NCBI GenBank assembly: GCA_014800815.1
Contig: JAAVFI010000043.1
Span: 1 to 40,165 of the forward strand
Direction: 5' to 3'
Source: Bacteroidales bacterium
GTDB taxonomy: Bacteria; Bacteroidota; Bacteroidia; Bacteroidales; Muribaculaceae
Length of the DNA stretch: 40,165 bases
Shown here: piece after piece, positions 24,880 to 33,186 of the stretch
Numbering within the stretch: the first letter of the stretch is position 1
Layout: each line of letters starts with the position of its first letter
Made by a program: the position numbers and the translations under genes
Notes under the pieces: model-generated
What the model saw: the letters and a program-made list of their open reading frames with translations, nothing else
The model's database searches: none
Told to the model about the DNA's origin: nothing

Positions 24880-25602
24880 ATGAGAACAAGAATATTAGTA
24901 ATTGACGACGAAGAAGCACTGTGCGAAATCCTTAAGTTTAACCTTGAGAAGGAGGGCTACGATGTGGAGTGCTCCTATAGTGCCGAAGAGGCTCTTGACC
25001 GCGACGATCTCGAGACCTTCTCACTCTTTATGGTCGACATCATGATGGATAAGCTCAGCGGCTTTGATTTTGCCAACAGAGTACGTAATGTTACTGCTAC
25101 AGAGAATACTCCGATATTGTTCTGCTCCGCTCTTTCTGACGAAGACTGTGTAGTCAAGGGCTTGAATATCGGTGCCGACGATTATGTGACCAAGCCGTTC
25201 AAAATCGGTGAGGTGCTCGCTCGAGTAAGAGCCGTCCTGCGCCGCGCTGACGCTGCTCAGAAACGCTCGGCAGCCGATGTCATCGAGCAACAGTCGATCT
25301 ACGAACCCGACATTGTCTTCAAATCGCTCCGAATCGACCGCAACAGCAAGGAAGTATATCTCGACAACGAACTCATCTCTCTTACACGCACCGAGTTTGA
25401 TATTCTCCTATTCTTCCTCACTCACCGAAATAAAATTTATTCGCGAGAGGAAATTATCAAAAACGTTTGGGGCGATGACGTCGTCGTGACTGACCGAACT
25501 ATCGATACAAATATAACCCGTCTCCGCAAGAAACTCGGCGACGGCGGTAAGTATATCGTAACGCGTCAGGGCTTCGGATATGGATTTAAAGAGACGTATT
25601 AG
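24880..25602 (+). CDS. OmpR-family response regulator (RprY-like)
   Basis: The DNA-binding partner of the next gene's kinase. The 240 residues have an N-terminal receiver domain (acidic pocket near VIDDEE at 8-12, phospho-acceptor Asp53 in FMVDIMMD, conserved Lys in DDYVTKPF near 104), a linker of about 25 residues, and a C-terminal OmpR-type winged helix (SLTRTEFDILLFFLTH, SREEIIKNVWGDD, then DRTIDTNITRLRKKLG as recognition helix). The kinase frame begins 23 bases before its stop, so the two are translated together. The pair resembles Bacteroides RprY/RprX in layout, but the identity is a guess from architecture. Confidence 0.92.
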   Translation: MRTRILVIDDEEALCEILKFNLEKEGYDVECSYSAEEALDRDDLETFSLFMVDIMMDKLSGFDFANRVRNVTATENTPILFCSALSDEDCVVKGLNIGADDYVTKPFKIGEVLARVRAVLRRADAAQKRSAADVIEQQSIYEPDIVFKSLRIDRNSKEVYLDNELISLTRTEFDILLFFLTHRNKIYSREEIIKNVWGDDVVVTDRTIDTNITRLRKKLGDGGKYIVTRQGFGYGFKETY

Positions 25603-27046
25603 TTATCAGTGGCAGCTCTTCTTTCCGCTCGTCCTCACTCTGTGGGCCATTATTTTTGGCATGACATGGTGGATGGTGGAGAACGAAAAGAAGTTTCGCG
25701 AGGACTCTATGAAGGAGCAGCTCGGTCTTATCAACGAGCGAATCCTTGCTACATACCAGTCTGAACAGGACCCGCGAAGCTTTATCGACTTCGTGTGCCG
25801 CTACTATAAGTCAAATCCCAACTACGACCTTCTGCGTGTATCTGTGTACCAGAACGGTGAACAGATACGCTCGTGGGGCGAACCTATCGGCTTGTCGGAG
25901 ACCGAGGCTGAGGTTGAACACGGCGTGACCCGTACGCCTGAGGTGAACCGCAGTCCTGAAGATGCAAATGCCGGCGACCGCTACTTCTTCTACGACAACC
26001 GCACCAGTGCCGACGGCGAAGTGACCGTGATAAGTATCCTACCGTTCGACCAGGATATCCGCAATGCCACAGCGCCTCGCTCGAGTCTCTACTGGATTGT
26101 GATTGCCCTTGCTATAGGTGTGACCGTGCTCTCTTACTTCTCGACAAGATATTTCGGACGCAATATAAAGATTCTACGAACGATTGCCGACAAGGCCGTG
26201 ACCGACCCCAACTTTATACCGCCCATGGATTATCCCCACGACGAACTGGGCGATATCACCCGTCGAATAGCACAGATGTACAACGAGCGCTCGGCCGCCA
26301 TGCAGCGTCAGAAGCGCGAGCATGCCGTGGCGCTGCACGCTATCGAAGAGAAAGCCAAGGCTAAACGTCAGCTCACCAATAATATAAATCACGAACTCCG
26401 TACGCCTATCGGAGTTGTGAAGGGCTACCTCGATACCATACTCGAAAACCCTGATATGGACGATACCTCGCGCACGCACTTCTTGCGCAAGGCCTCTGAG
26501 CACATCGACCGTCTCGTAAATCTTATTGCCGACGTTTCGGCTATCACACGTCTTGAGGACGGTGGCGAACTTATTGCTACCGAAGAACTTGACTATCACG
26601 ACGTAGTATACACGATAGCCAACGATGTCGAAGAGTCGGGCGCTCTCGGCTCTATGACTTTCAGCTTTGACGTACCTCTCGACTGCAAGATAAACGGTAA
26701 CTACAACCTCCTGTCGGGCATGCTCATAAACCTTGTAAAGAACGCCGGTCTGCACTCCAAAGGCACTCTCTGCGAGCTTGTTATGGTTAAAGAAGACGAC
26801 AACTTCTACCACTTCGAGTTCCGTGATAACGGTACCGGCGTGGGCGAAGAACATCTCCCGCACCTATTCGACCGCTTCTATCGCGTCGATTCCGGCCGCT
26901 CGCGCAAGGCCGGCGGTACAGGTCTCGGACTCCCTATTGTCCGCAATACCGTGATAGCACATGGCGGCGATATCGTGGTCGAAAATCGTCCCGAGGGCGG
27001 TCTCGTATTCAAATTCACCCTCCCCAAATTCCGCACAAAGCACTGA
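25580..27046 (+). CDS. Membrane sensor histidine kinase
   Basis: Senses an unknown outside signal and phosphorylates the regulator encoded just before. The 488 residues have a first membrane span (about 12-32), a periplasmic sensor of about 135 residues, a second span (about 169-187), and a HAMP-like linker. The dimerisation domain has phospho-accepting His271 in NHELRTPIG, and the ATPase domain has an N box (LINLVKNAG) and G boxes (FRDNGTGVG, GTGLGLPIV). The start at 25580 is kept although it overlaps the regulator by 23 bases, because the next methionines lie inside the first membrane span. An acyltransferase gene follows after nine bases. Confidence 0.93.
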   Translation: MDLKRRISYQWQLFFPLVLTLWAIIFGMTWWMVENEKKFREDSMKEQLGLINERILATYQSEQDPRSFIDFVCRYYKSNPNYDLLRVSVYQNGEQIRSWGEPIGLSETEAEVEHGVTRTPEVNRSPEDANAGDRYFFYDNRTSADGEVTVISILPFDQDIRNATAPRSSLYWIVIALAIGVTVLSYFSTRYFGRNIKILRTIADKAVTDPNFIPPMDYPHDELGDITRRIAQMYNERSAAMQRQKREHAVALHAIEEKAKAKRQLTNNINHELRTPIGVVKGYLDTILENPDMDDTSRTHFLRKASEHIDRLVNLIADVSAITRLEDGGELIATEELDYHDVVYTIANDVEESGALGSMTFSFDVPLDCKINGNYNLLSGMLINLVKNAGLHSKGTLCELVMVKEDDNFYHFEFRDNGTGVGEEHLPHLFDRFYRVDSGRSRKAGGTGLGLPIVRNTVIAHGGDIVVENRPEGGLVFKFTLPKFRTKH

Positions 27047-27055
27047 TACCTCCGC

Positions 27056-28135
27056 ATGATAAAGTCTCTGCAATCTCTCCGCGGACTCTTTGCTGTCGGA
27101 ATATTCACCAACCATTGCTTTAATTTCCTCGACTCGGATTTTATGCTGTGGTGCGGCGACTGCGGTGTGGCATTCTTCTTCATTCTCAGCGGTTTCGTGC
27201 TATCTCTCGGCTACTCGTCGCGGGTGCTTTCGCCTGCCTTCAACTATCGCGTCTACGCCGTCCGTCGTCTTATCCGATTCATGCCGCTGCATCTGTGCAT
27301 ACTGTGTATCTGTACATTGGCCGCGGTGCACACGCTTACGGCCATTGATTATCTGCACTGCATACCCGTGTTGCTTCTGTTGCAGTCGTGGAGCCCTAAT
27401 CCCGATGTATTTCTCTGTGGTAATGCACCCTCGTGGGCACTTAGCGACCTGCTATTTTTCGCAGCTGTCTTTCCCTTGGTTATACACCTGCGCTCACGGT
27501 ATCCTAAGCTGTTCTATATCTTTATAGGAGTGGTACTCATTGCTTATCCCCTTTATCTCTCTGCCGTATCCGAAGGACGGATGCTGTACTGTGTGTACAT
27601 ATTGCCGGCAGCGCGACTCATAGATTTTCTGCTCGGCATGCTTCTTGCCGATGGCTATACAGTCCTGAAAGACTGCTGCTTATCGTCGGTCAAAGTTAAT
27701 ATTTTACAGATTGTGGCTTTTGCAGTGCTTGCACTGGCCGTCGCCGCCTATGGCCACGTGTCGCCGGTGCTCGACCTTGCCTCGCTCTGGTGGGTTCCTG
27801 TCATGCTTATTATCGTAGTCTTTGCCCTTACCGACGGTCGCGGAATCCTCGGTCGCTTGCTCAAGCTCCGCCCGCTCGTCGTGTTAGGCGATTTCAGTTT
27901 TACGTTCTATCTCATTCACTTCCCTCTGTGCAGATTTCTGTTGCACATCTTCGCCCCGGAGTATCCGTCGCAAACGTGGATAGTACTCTTCTATCTCTGT
28001 TCTCTCGCCGTGACTCTTGCGCTATCCTGGGTTGTGTGGAGATATCTTGAGTGCCCCGCGAGCGATGCGCTCCTCCGCCGCTTTGCGCCGAAGAATCCCA
28101 AACCCTTTGTCAACGATACGCCCGAGTCGACTTAA
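27056..28135 (+). CDS. Membrane O-acyltransferase (acyltransferase 3 family)
   Basis: Such proteins move acetyl or other acyl groups onto surface sugars from inside the membrane. The 359-residue protein has about ten hydrophobic spans, opens with the family pattern SLQSLRGLFAVGIFTNHCF and has FFILSGFVLSLGYSSR near 45; the usual catalytic histidine position is held by His in TNHC. The end has the typical SFTFYLIHFPLCRFL segment. It begins nine bases after the kinase stop and is probably cotranscribed with the two-component genes, which would place envelope modification under their control. The target sugar is unknown. A second member of the family lies at 37735-38703. Confidence 0.85.
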   Translation: MIKSLQSLRGLFAVGIFTNHCFNFLDSDFMLWCGDCGVAFFFILSGFVLSLGYSSRVLSPAFNYRVYAVRRLIRFMPLHLCILCICTLAAVHTLTAIDYLHCIPVLLLLQSWSPNPDVFLCGNAPSWALSDLLFFAAVFPLVIHLRSRYPKLFYIFIGVVLIAYPLYLSAVSEGRMLYCVYILPAARLIDFLLGMLLADGYTVLKDCCLSSVKVNILQIVAFAVLALAVAAYGHVSPVLDLASLWWVPVMLIIVVFALTDGRGILGRLLKLRPLVVLGDFSFTFYLIHFPLCRFLLHIFAPEYPSQTWIVLFYLCSLAVTLALSWVVWRYLECPASDALLRRFAPKNPKPFVNDTPEST

Positions 28136-28160
28136 TTTAACTAATATTAAAGGTCACGAC

Positions 28161-28191
28161 TTGGGTATCCGCGAAAAAGTGTATAACTTTG
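28161..28191 (+). promoter_or_regulatory. Promoter of the greA operon
   Basis: TAACTTTG at 28184-28191 with TTGG at 28161-28164, 19 bases upstream. The predicted leader to the greA ATG is about 98 bases and contains a T-rich stretch near 28255-28265. Confidence 0.6.
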
Positions 28192-28295
28192 CAAACAATT
28201 AAAATACATGTTGTTGAGAGCTCGACCACCGCTAACGACGGGGAGTTGGGTTTCTTATTTTTTTTATGTTTGTAAAAAACTAAATACTGATAACC

Positions 28296-28766
28296 ATGGC
28301 AATTACTTATATGACCAAAGAGGGCTATGACCGTAAGATGGAGGAAATTTCCTACCTCGAAACTGTAAAACGCCCCGAAATCAGCCGCGCTATCGCTGAA
28401 GCCCGCGATAAAGGCGACCTTTCTGAGAACGCTGAATACGATGCTGCTAAAGAGGCTCAGGGCCTTCTTGAAATGAAAATCGCTCAGCTCAAAGACCTCG
28501 TGGCAAACGCCCGCATCATCGACGAGAGCAAACTCTCTACCGACGAAGTTCAGCTCCTCAATAAGGTAACTATCAAAAACGTTGCTACCGGCGCTGTGGC
28601 CGAATACACTATCGTTGCCGACAGCGAAGCCGATATGAAGGCTAAGAAAATCGCTATCTCTACTCCTATCGCGCGCGGCCTCCTCGGCCACAAGAAAGGT
28701 GAGACCGTAGAGATTGCAATTCCCGCAGGAAAAGTGAAGTTCGAAATCGTTGATATCTCTATCTGA
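28296..28766 (+). CDS. greA: Transcription elongation factor GreA
   Basis: Rescues backtracked RNA polymerase by stimulating cleavage of the transcript 3' end. The 156 residues have the N-terminal coiled coil with the signature GDLSENAEYDAAKEAQ (about 46-61), whose acidic tip reaches the polymerase active site, and the C-terminal FKBP-like domain ending PAGKVKFEIVDISI. Length and motifs are normal. Its stop overlaps the next ATG by one base (TGATG), so it heads an operon with the HIT gene and probably the two exported proteins beyond. Confidence 0.96.
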   Translation: MAITYMTKEGYDRKMEEISYLETVKRPEISRAIAEARDKGDLSENAEYDAAKEAQGLLEMKIAQLKDLVANARIIDESKLSTDEVQLLNKVTIKNVATGAVAEYTIVADSEADMKAKKIAISTPIARGLLGHKKGETVEIAIPAGKVKFEIVDISI

Positions 28767-29161
28767 TGCCCTCCATTTTCTCCCGTATAATCGCCGGCGA
28801 AATTCCGTGCTATAAGGTTGCCGAGGACGAAAAGAACTTCGCATTCCTCGACATCAATCCTCTTGCGCCCGGCCACACTCTGGTGGTGCCCAAGACCGAA
28901 ACAGACTATATCTTCGACCTCTCCGAAGAAGACTATACTTCTCTCCAGCTCTTTGCCCGCCGTGTGGCAAAGGCTGTGGAGAAAGCCTGCCCTTGCAAGC
29001 GAATCGCTACCGCAGTGATAGGCCTTGAAGTGCCTCACGCGCACATCCACCTTGTGCCTATCAACAGCGAGGGCGACCTCGACTTCAAGCGCGCCAAGCT
29101 GCAGCTCCCAGCCGAAGAAATGTCGGCTGTCGCAGCAAAAATAGCCTCTAATATCGAATAA
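28766..29161 (+). CDS. HIT-family nucleotide hydrolase
   Basis: A histidine-triad protein that cleaves nucleotide phosphoramidates or similar compounds. The 131-residue protein has the N-terminal SIFSRIIAGEIPCYKVAED pattern of the HINT/PKCI branch, LAPGHTLVVPK near 33, and the triad HAHIHL (about residues 91-96). It is of usual length. It is coupled to greA by a TGATG overlap and followed four bases later by a lipoprotein gene; a greA-HIT pairing is common in Bacteroidales. Confidence 0.94.
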   Translation: MPSIFSRIIAGEIPCYKVAEDEKNFAFLDINPLAPGHTLVVPKTETDYIFDLSEEDYTSLQLFARRVAKAVEKACPCKRIATAVIGLEVPHAHIHLVPINSEGDLDFKRAKLQLPAEEMSAVAAKIASNIE

Positions 29162-29165
29162 TTCT

Positions 29166-30245
29166 ATGAGAAACAACAGTATAGCCGTTGCTCTCCTTGC
29201 AGCTGCCGCAGTTGCCTGCTCGGGCCCAAAAGGCTGGGAGATAAAAGGCACCGTCGAAGGTCTTGAGGACGGCACATCTCTCGCAATCGAGGCCAATAAC
29301 GCCGGCCGCTGGTACACACTCGACTCCGTAAAGGTAGACAAGGCCGGCAAATTCGATTACCGCTCGGGCGAAGCCGCTCCGTCGGCAGATATCCTGCGTG
29401 TGACGCTCCCCGGAAAGGGTAGCGTGTATTTCCCCGTAGAGGGTACTGACGCCGTTACGCTTGAGGCTACCGCCGCAACATTCGGTACCGGCCACCGCCT
29501 TTCGGGTACCGACCTCGCTGCGACTATCGGTGCCGTCGACAGTATTGTCGCCGCAACTCCCTCAATTCAGGACCTTCAGCGCAAGCTCACCGGCTTCATC
29601 CTCTCCGACACTACCGGCATCGTCGCTTTCTATACCGTAGGCAAGTCGGTAGACGGCCGCCCCGTATTCGACCCCGCCGAAAACTTCGGTAACCGCATCT
29701 ATGGTGCTGCCGCTCAGGTGTATGCCCACTACAATCCTCTCGACCCGCACGGCGACGCCCTCAAAGCCGCCTACTTCGCAGGCCGTCAGGCCCTCGGCAA
29801 AGCTCCCGTGCCCGAAGAAACCGTCATCGAGGCCGAAGAAACCGGGGTAATAGAGATTGCACGCCACGACTACAAAGGTGAGCTCCGCTCTCTTGCAGAG
29901 ACTGCGTCGAAAGGCAATGTAGTGCTGCTCAGCTTCACAGCCTACAATATCCCTGCATCGCCCGCTTACAATGCCATTCTCAACGATATCTACTCTCTCT
30001 ACCACGACAAAGGCCTCGAAATCTATCAGATAGCTTTCGACCCCGACGAAGTGGAGTGGAAAGAAGCGGCCCGCAATCTCCCTTGGATAACAGTGTGGAA
30101 CTCCGAGTCCGACGGGCAGAGCGTACTCGCAGCCTACAACGTAGGCGCGCTCCCCATGACCTTCATCATAGAGCGTAGCGGCGAGCTTGGCGAGCGAGTG
30201 ATCGACCCCGCACAGCTCACAAAGGCAGTCGGAAAGAGATTCTGA
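29166..30245 (+). CDS. Thioredoxin-fold lipoprotein (DUF4369/TlpA-like) lacking the CxxC pair
   Basis: Resembles the periplasmic DUF4369 plus thioredoxin-like proteins of Bacteroidales. The 359 residues have lipobox Cys18 (AVACS), a DUF4369-like beta domain (about 25-105, IKGTVEGLEDGTSLAIEA), a helical middle, and a thioredoxin fold from about 235 (KGNVVLLSFTAYN). Where relatives carry WCxxC, this one reads AYNIPAS, with Ile262 and Ser265 at the two cysteine positions; the cis-proline loop (GALPMTF) is kept. Redox activity by the usual chemistry is therefore unlikely, and a binding or structural role is my inference. It follows the HIT gene by four bases and precedes GH20 by 49. Confidence 0.8.
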   Translation: MRNNSIAVALLAAAAVACSGPKGWEIKGTVEGLEDGTSLAIEANNAGRWYTLDSVKVDKAGKFDYRSGEAAPSADILRVTLPGKGSVYFPVEGTDAVTLEATAATFGTGHRLSGTDLAATIGAVDSIVAATPSIQDLQRKLTGFILSDTTGIVAFYTVGKSVDGRPVFDPAENFGNRIYGAAAQVYAHYNPLDPHGDALKAAYFAGRQALGKAPVPEETVIEAEETGVIEIARHDYKGELRSLAETASKGNVVLLSFTAYNIPASPAYNAILNDIYSLYHDKGLEIYQIAFDPDEVEWKEAARNLPWITVWNSESDGQSVLAAYNVGALPMTFIIERSGELGERVIDPAQLTKAVGKRF

Positions 30246-30294
30246 CACACACCAACTCGTAAACTAATCAGTTATACACAATACAACTTAGCCC

Positions 30295-32544
30295 ATGAAA
30301 AAAACAATCTTTGCATTGCTTCCGGCTGCAGTTCTCGCTGTAGCTCCGTCTTGTACAAAGACAGAGGCTGCTCCCTCTGCCCAGGTCTTCTGGGAAGTGG
30401 AGAACCTCCCTGTGGACAGCACCGGCACTCAGGAATACCGCCAGGTGTACACCCTCACCGGTGACCTCCGCGGCGTTCAGCGCTTCTGCTTCAACCAGTT
30501 CTCTCGCAAGATGAATCTGCTTGAAGAGACCGACACTCTCATTGAGCTCCTCCCCGGCTACTACGCAATCGGCTCACCCCGCTTTGCCGACGCTACCGGT
30601 ACCGACACACTGCGTTTTGAAATCGTCACCAAAGGTCTGCTCTCCTCTGTATGCTACGGCCCCGACGGCACCCACCTCGTGTATGCCGACGGTCACACTG
30701 CTCCCGTAGAACTTACCATCGCCGACATCACCGCAAACAAGTCGGGCTACTCCAACAGCGTGACCGACCGCATGCCCTACGGCGACGAGGTATTCGCTAT
30801 CAACGAAAGCATCACACCCGAGGCTGCTGCCGGTGTCTACGATGTGATTCCTGCATTTAAAGAAGTGAGCCTCACAGGCGGCGAAAGCACCGTAAACCCC
30901 GCCGACGCTGAGTTCAAGCCCTTTGAAGGCGAAGGCTTTGCCGACGAATACCGCATCACCGTGGCAAACGGCAAGATGACCGTTGAAGCTCCCGAAAAAC
31001 TCTGGAAGCAGCTCAAGCACCGCCTTACCCACTATTTCGGCGATAAGCCCGTCACTCTTCCCGACGCCGTTATCACCGACTGGCCCTCTTACCCCTATCG
31101 CGGCCTCATGATCGACATCGCGCGCAACTTCCAGACTCCCGAGGAAATGAACCGCGTGCTCGACATCATGGCTCTCTACGGCCTCAACACCCTGCACTTC
31201 CACCCCATCGACGATGAGGCATGGCGTGTAGAAATCGCTGCACTCCCCGAGCTCACCGAAATCGGCTCGAAGCGCGGCTACCTCCCCGAAGGCGAAACCG
31301 GCTACCTCCCCCAGATGTACACCGGCGACGGCAACCCCGAATCGACCACAACATCGGCCAACGGCTACTTCACCCGTGAGGACTACGTGAACATGCTCCG
31401 CCATGCAAACGAGCTCGGCATCACCGTTATCCCCGAAATTGAGGCTCCCGGCCACGCCCGCGCAGCTATCAAGGCTATGGAAGTACGTGCAGCACGCACC
31501 GGCGACAACTCGCTCCTCCTCCGCGAGCTCGACGATACCTCTGAATTTACTTCGGCTCAGGCATTCCACGACAACGTGATGAGCCCCGCTCTCGAAGGCC
31601 CGTACAAACTCTTCGACGTAGTTGTCGACGAATTTGTAGACATGCACAAAGAAGCAGGCGCACCCCTTGTAGCTATCCACATCGGTGGCGACGAAGTGGC
31701 TCATGGCGCATGGAGCGGATCTCCCAAGGTTCAGGCGCTCATGAAAGAGCAGGGTCTCGAATCTGAAAAGGAAGTGCACGCATACTTCGTGAACAAGCTC
31801 CGCGAGATGTTCGACGCCAAAGGCATCAAGATGTCAGGCTGGCAGGAAGTTGCTCTCCGTCACTCCGACGAATACAACAAGGCCGTTGCTCCCTCGATGT
31901 ACTCTATCAACTGCTGGAGCACCCTCGGCCGCAACAAGACTGTGCCCGACGAACTCGCAAAGGCAGGCTATCCTATCGTTCTCAGCAACGTAGAGCGCTT
32001 CTACCTCGACATGATTTACAACTGGCATCCCGAAGAACGCGGCCTCTCATGGGGTGGTACTGTGGATGAATTCACCGCTCTCGAAGGTTATCCCTCCACA
32101 CTCTGCACCGTTAAGGACGCTAATGTAATCGGTCTTCAGGGTCAGGTGTGGTCTGAGACAAACCGCAATCCTCAGACTCTCGAAACCATGCTCCTCCCCA
32201 AACTCCTCGGTCTGGCAGAACGTGCATGGAACCCCGAGCCCACCTACACCGTACCCGCATTCCAGGGCGTAATCATCAACGAAATTCCCAAGTGGGAAGC
32301 TGCAGGCTATGCCTACCACGTGCGTCAGCCGGGTATCCGCCTGAACGAAAACGGTACATTCACCGCCAATACTCCCTACCCCGGTGCAGTACTCCGCTAC
32401 ACCCTCGACGGCAAGACTCCCACCACCGACTCTCCCGTAGTTGAGGCCGGCGCTGAAGTCCCCGTAGGCGACGCTTCTCAGATCCGTGTTAAGCTCTGGC
32501 TCAACGGCCACGCTTCTCCCGTATCAATCCTCTATGTGAAGTAA
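30295..32544 (+). CDS. GH20 beta-N-acetylhexosaminidase, lipoprotein
   Basis: Removes terminal GlcNAc or GalNAc from glycans such as mucin O-glycans or N-glycans. The 749-residue protein has a lipoprotein signal (Cys20, VAPSC), an N-terminal domain of about 230 residues including a GH20b-like part, and the GH20 barrel from YPYRGLMIDIARNF (about 265) onward. The catalytic pair is Asp466-Glu467 in HIGGDEVAHGAW. A C-terminal chitobiase-type beta domain (LRYTLDGKTPTTDSP) closes it. The residue after the lipobox Cys is Thr-Lys, not an acidic surface signal, so it may face the periplasm. It is the last gene of the greA operon or a unit just behind it; a terminator follows. Confidence 0.93.
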   Translation: MKKTIFALLPAAVLAVAPSCTKTEAAPSAQVFWEVENLPVDSTGTQEYRQVYTLTGDLRGVQRFCFNQFSRKMNLLEETDTLIELLPGYYAIGSPRFADATGTDTLRFEIVTKGLLSSVCYGPDGTHLVYADGHTAPVELTIADITANKSGYSNSVTDRMPYGDEVFAINESITPEAAAGVYDVIPAFKEVSLTGGESTVNPADAEFKPFEGEGFADEYRITVANGKMTVEAPEKLWKQLKHRLTHYFGDKPVTLPDAVITDWPSYPYRGLMIDIARNFQTPEEMNRVLDIMALYGLNTLHFHPIDDEAWRVEIAALPELTEIGSKRGYLPEGETGYLPQMYTGDGNPESTTTSANGYFTREDYVNMLRHANELGITVIPEIEAPGHARAAIKAMEVRAARTGDNSLLLRELDDTSEFTSAQAFHDNVMSPALEGPYKLFDVVVDEFVDMHKEAGAPLVAIHIGGDEVAHGAWSGSPKVQALMKEQGLESEKEVHAYFVNKLREMFDAKGIKMSGWQEVALRHSDEYNKAVAPSMYSINCWSTLGRNKTVPDELAKAGYPIVLSNVERFYLDMIYNWHPEERGLSWGGTVDEFTALEGYPSTLCTVKDANVIGLQGQVWSETNRNPQTLETMLLPKLLGLAERAWNPEPTYTVPAFQGVIINEIPKWEAAGYAYHVRQPGIRLNENGTFTANTPYPGAVLRYTLDGKTPTTDSPVVEAGAEVPVGDASQIRVKLWLNGHASPVSILYVK

Positions 32545-32571
32545 TCGACATAGAAGACAAACATATATCAG

Positions 32572-32605
32572 GCCCCGCCCGTGTTCCATGCACAGGCGGG
32601 GCTTT
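32572..32605 (+). terminator. Terminator after the GH20 gene
   Basis: GCCCCGCC and GTG (32572-32583) pair with CAC and GGCGGGGC (32591-32602), followed by TTT. The T run is short. Confidence 0.6.
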
Positions 32606-32796
32606 AAGTAAGTCATCTTAACTATCATAATGTTTGTTTAGGACTTGTTCAAAAACCTTCCGGCACTCCGTGCGTTCTTACTTTCGAAAACAGCAAAGAA
32701 AGCCCCCTTCGAGCCACACACGACTTACTGCAGGAGCCAAGCGAGACCCGGCCGAGGCAATCTTGAGCTGCATAAGTCTAACTAAATGTAAAGAAT
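32605..32796 (+). other. Structured leader before DUF3861 gene, carrying TAAGTAAGTCAT
   Basis: The stretch begins with TAAGTAAGTCAT, the same 12 bases found at the end of the palindrome at 19187. AGTAAGTC (32607-32614) has an inverted copy GACTTACT at 32722-32729. GACTTA and TGCAG (32722-32733, one bulged C) pair with CTGCA and TAAGTC (32668 region end, 32768-32778), giving an 11-pair stem capping a 34-base loop that ends 18 bases before the ATG. No exact TAnnTTTG promoter is seen. It may be a remnant of an interspersed element or a regulatory leader. The 66-codon frame across it looks non-coding. Confidence 0.4.
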
Positions 32797-33093
32797 ATGG
32801 CAGACAAGAAATCGTACTATGTAAACATGATTGAGGCCAAAGACGGAAAAATGTCCGAAGTCCTCAACTTCAATTTCGGCGGTCATCACGACATTGCCGC
32901 TATGGTAGAACGCGCTCAGAAAGCGGGGCTTTTTGAAAAAGACAAGCACGCCAAGGAATTTGTCCTGGCAATGCGCTTCCTGCATCATGTAATGAAGAAA
33001 AATCCCGATCAGGCTCTCTTCAAGGAGTTCGCTCCTCAGTTCGAAGCCTTCAAGATGAAGGTTAAGGAGACTCTCGGATGCGATTGCAAGTAA
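32797..33093 (+). CDS. DUF3861 family protein
   Basis: A small cytoplasmic protein of unknown function. The 98 residues follow the DUF3861 pattern: a beta start (SYYVNMIEAKDGKMSEVLNFNFGGHHDI), then helices (AAMVERAQKAGLFEKDKHAKEFVLAMRFLHHVMKKNPDQALFKEF in two runs) and a lysine-rich end. It closes with GCDCK, two cysteines spaced CxC, which I do not recall as part of the family and which may be lineage-specific. It stands alone between terminators, behind a structured leader. The family match is from memory of the pattern. Confidence 0.75.
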   Translation: MADKKSYYVNMIEAKDGKMSEVLNFNFGGHHDIAAMVERAQKAGLFEKDKHAKEFVLAMRFLHHVMKKNPDQALFKEFAPQFEAFKMKVKETLGCDCK

Positions 33094-33102
33094 TAGCAAT
33101 CT

Positions 33103-33130
33103 ACATATAATATAATACATATAATATAAT
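33103..33130. repeat. Two tandem 14-bp repeats
   Basis: ACATATAATATAAT occurs twice without a gap (33103-33116, 33117-33130). The second copy runs into the left arm of the terminator hairpin that follows. Confidence 0.8.
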
Positions 33131-33165
33131 AAGGTGTCGTGGATTGCCTCGTCACCTTATTATAT
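33124..33165. terminator. Bidirectional hairpin between DUF3861 gene and wecB
   Basis: ATATAATAAGGTG (33124-33136) and CACCTTATTATAT (33153-33165) pair perfectly around a 16-base loop. It lies between two convergent genes and most likely ends both transcripts, though neither side has a clean T run. Confidence 0.65.
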
Positions 33166-33186
33166 GTGTGTACTATTGCTTGTGCC

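Noticed and set aside
30574-31779. 401-codon minus-strand frame opposite GH20
   Set aside because: Shadow of the GH20 coding sequence; composition is typical of an antisense frame and no domain is visible.
32634-32834. 66-codon plus-strand frame before the DUF3861 gene
   Set aside because: It overlaps a clear hairpin leader and the DUF3861 start, shows no protein-like composition and no family pattern.
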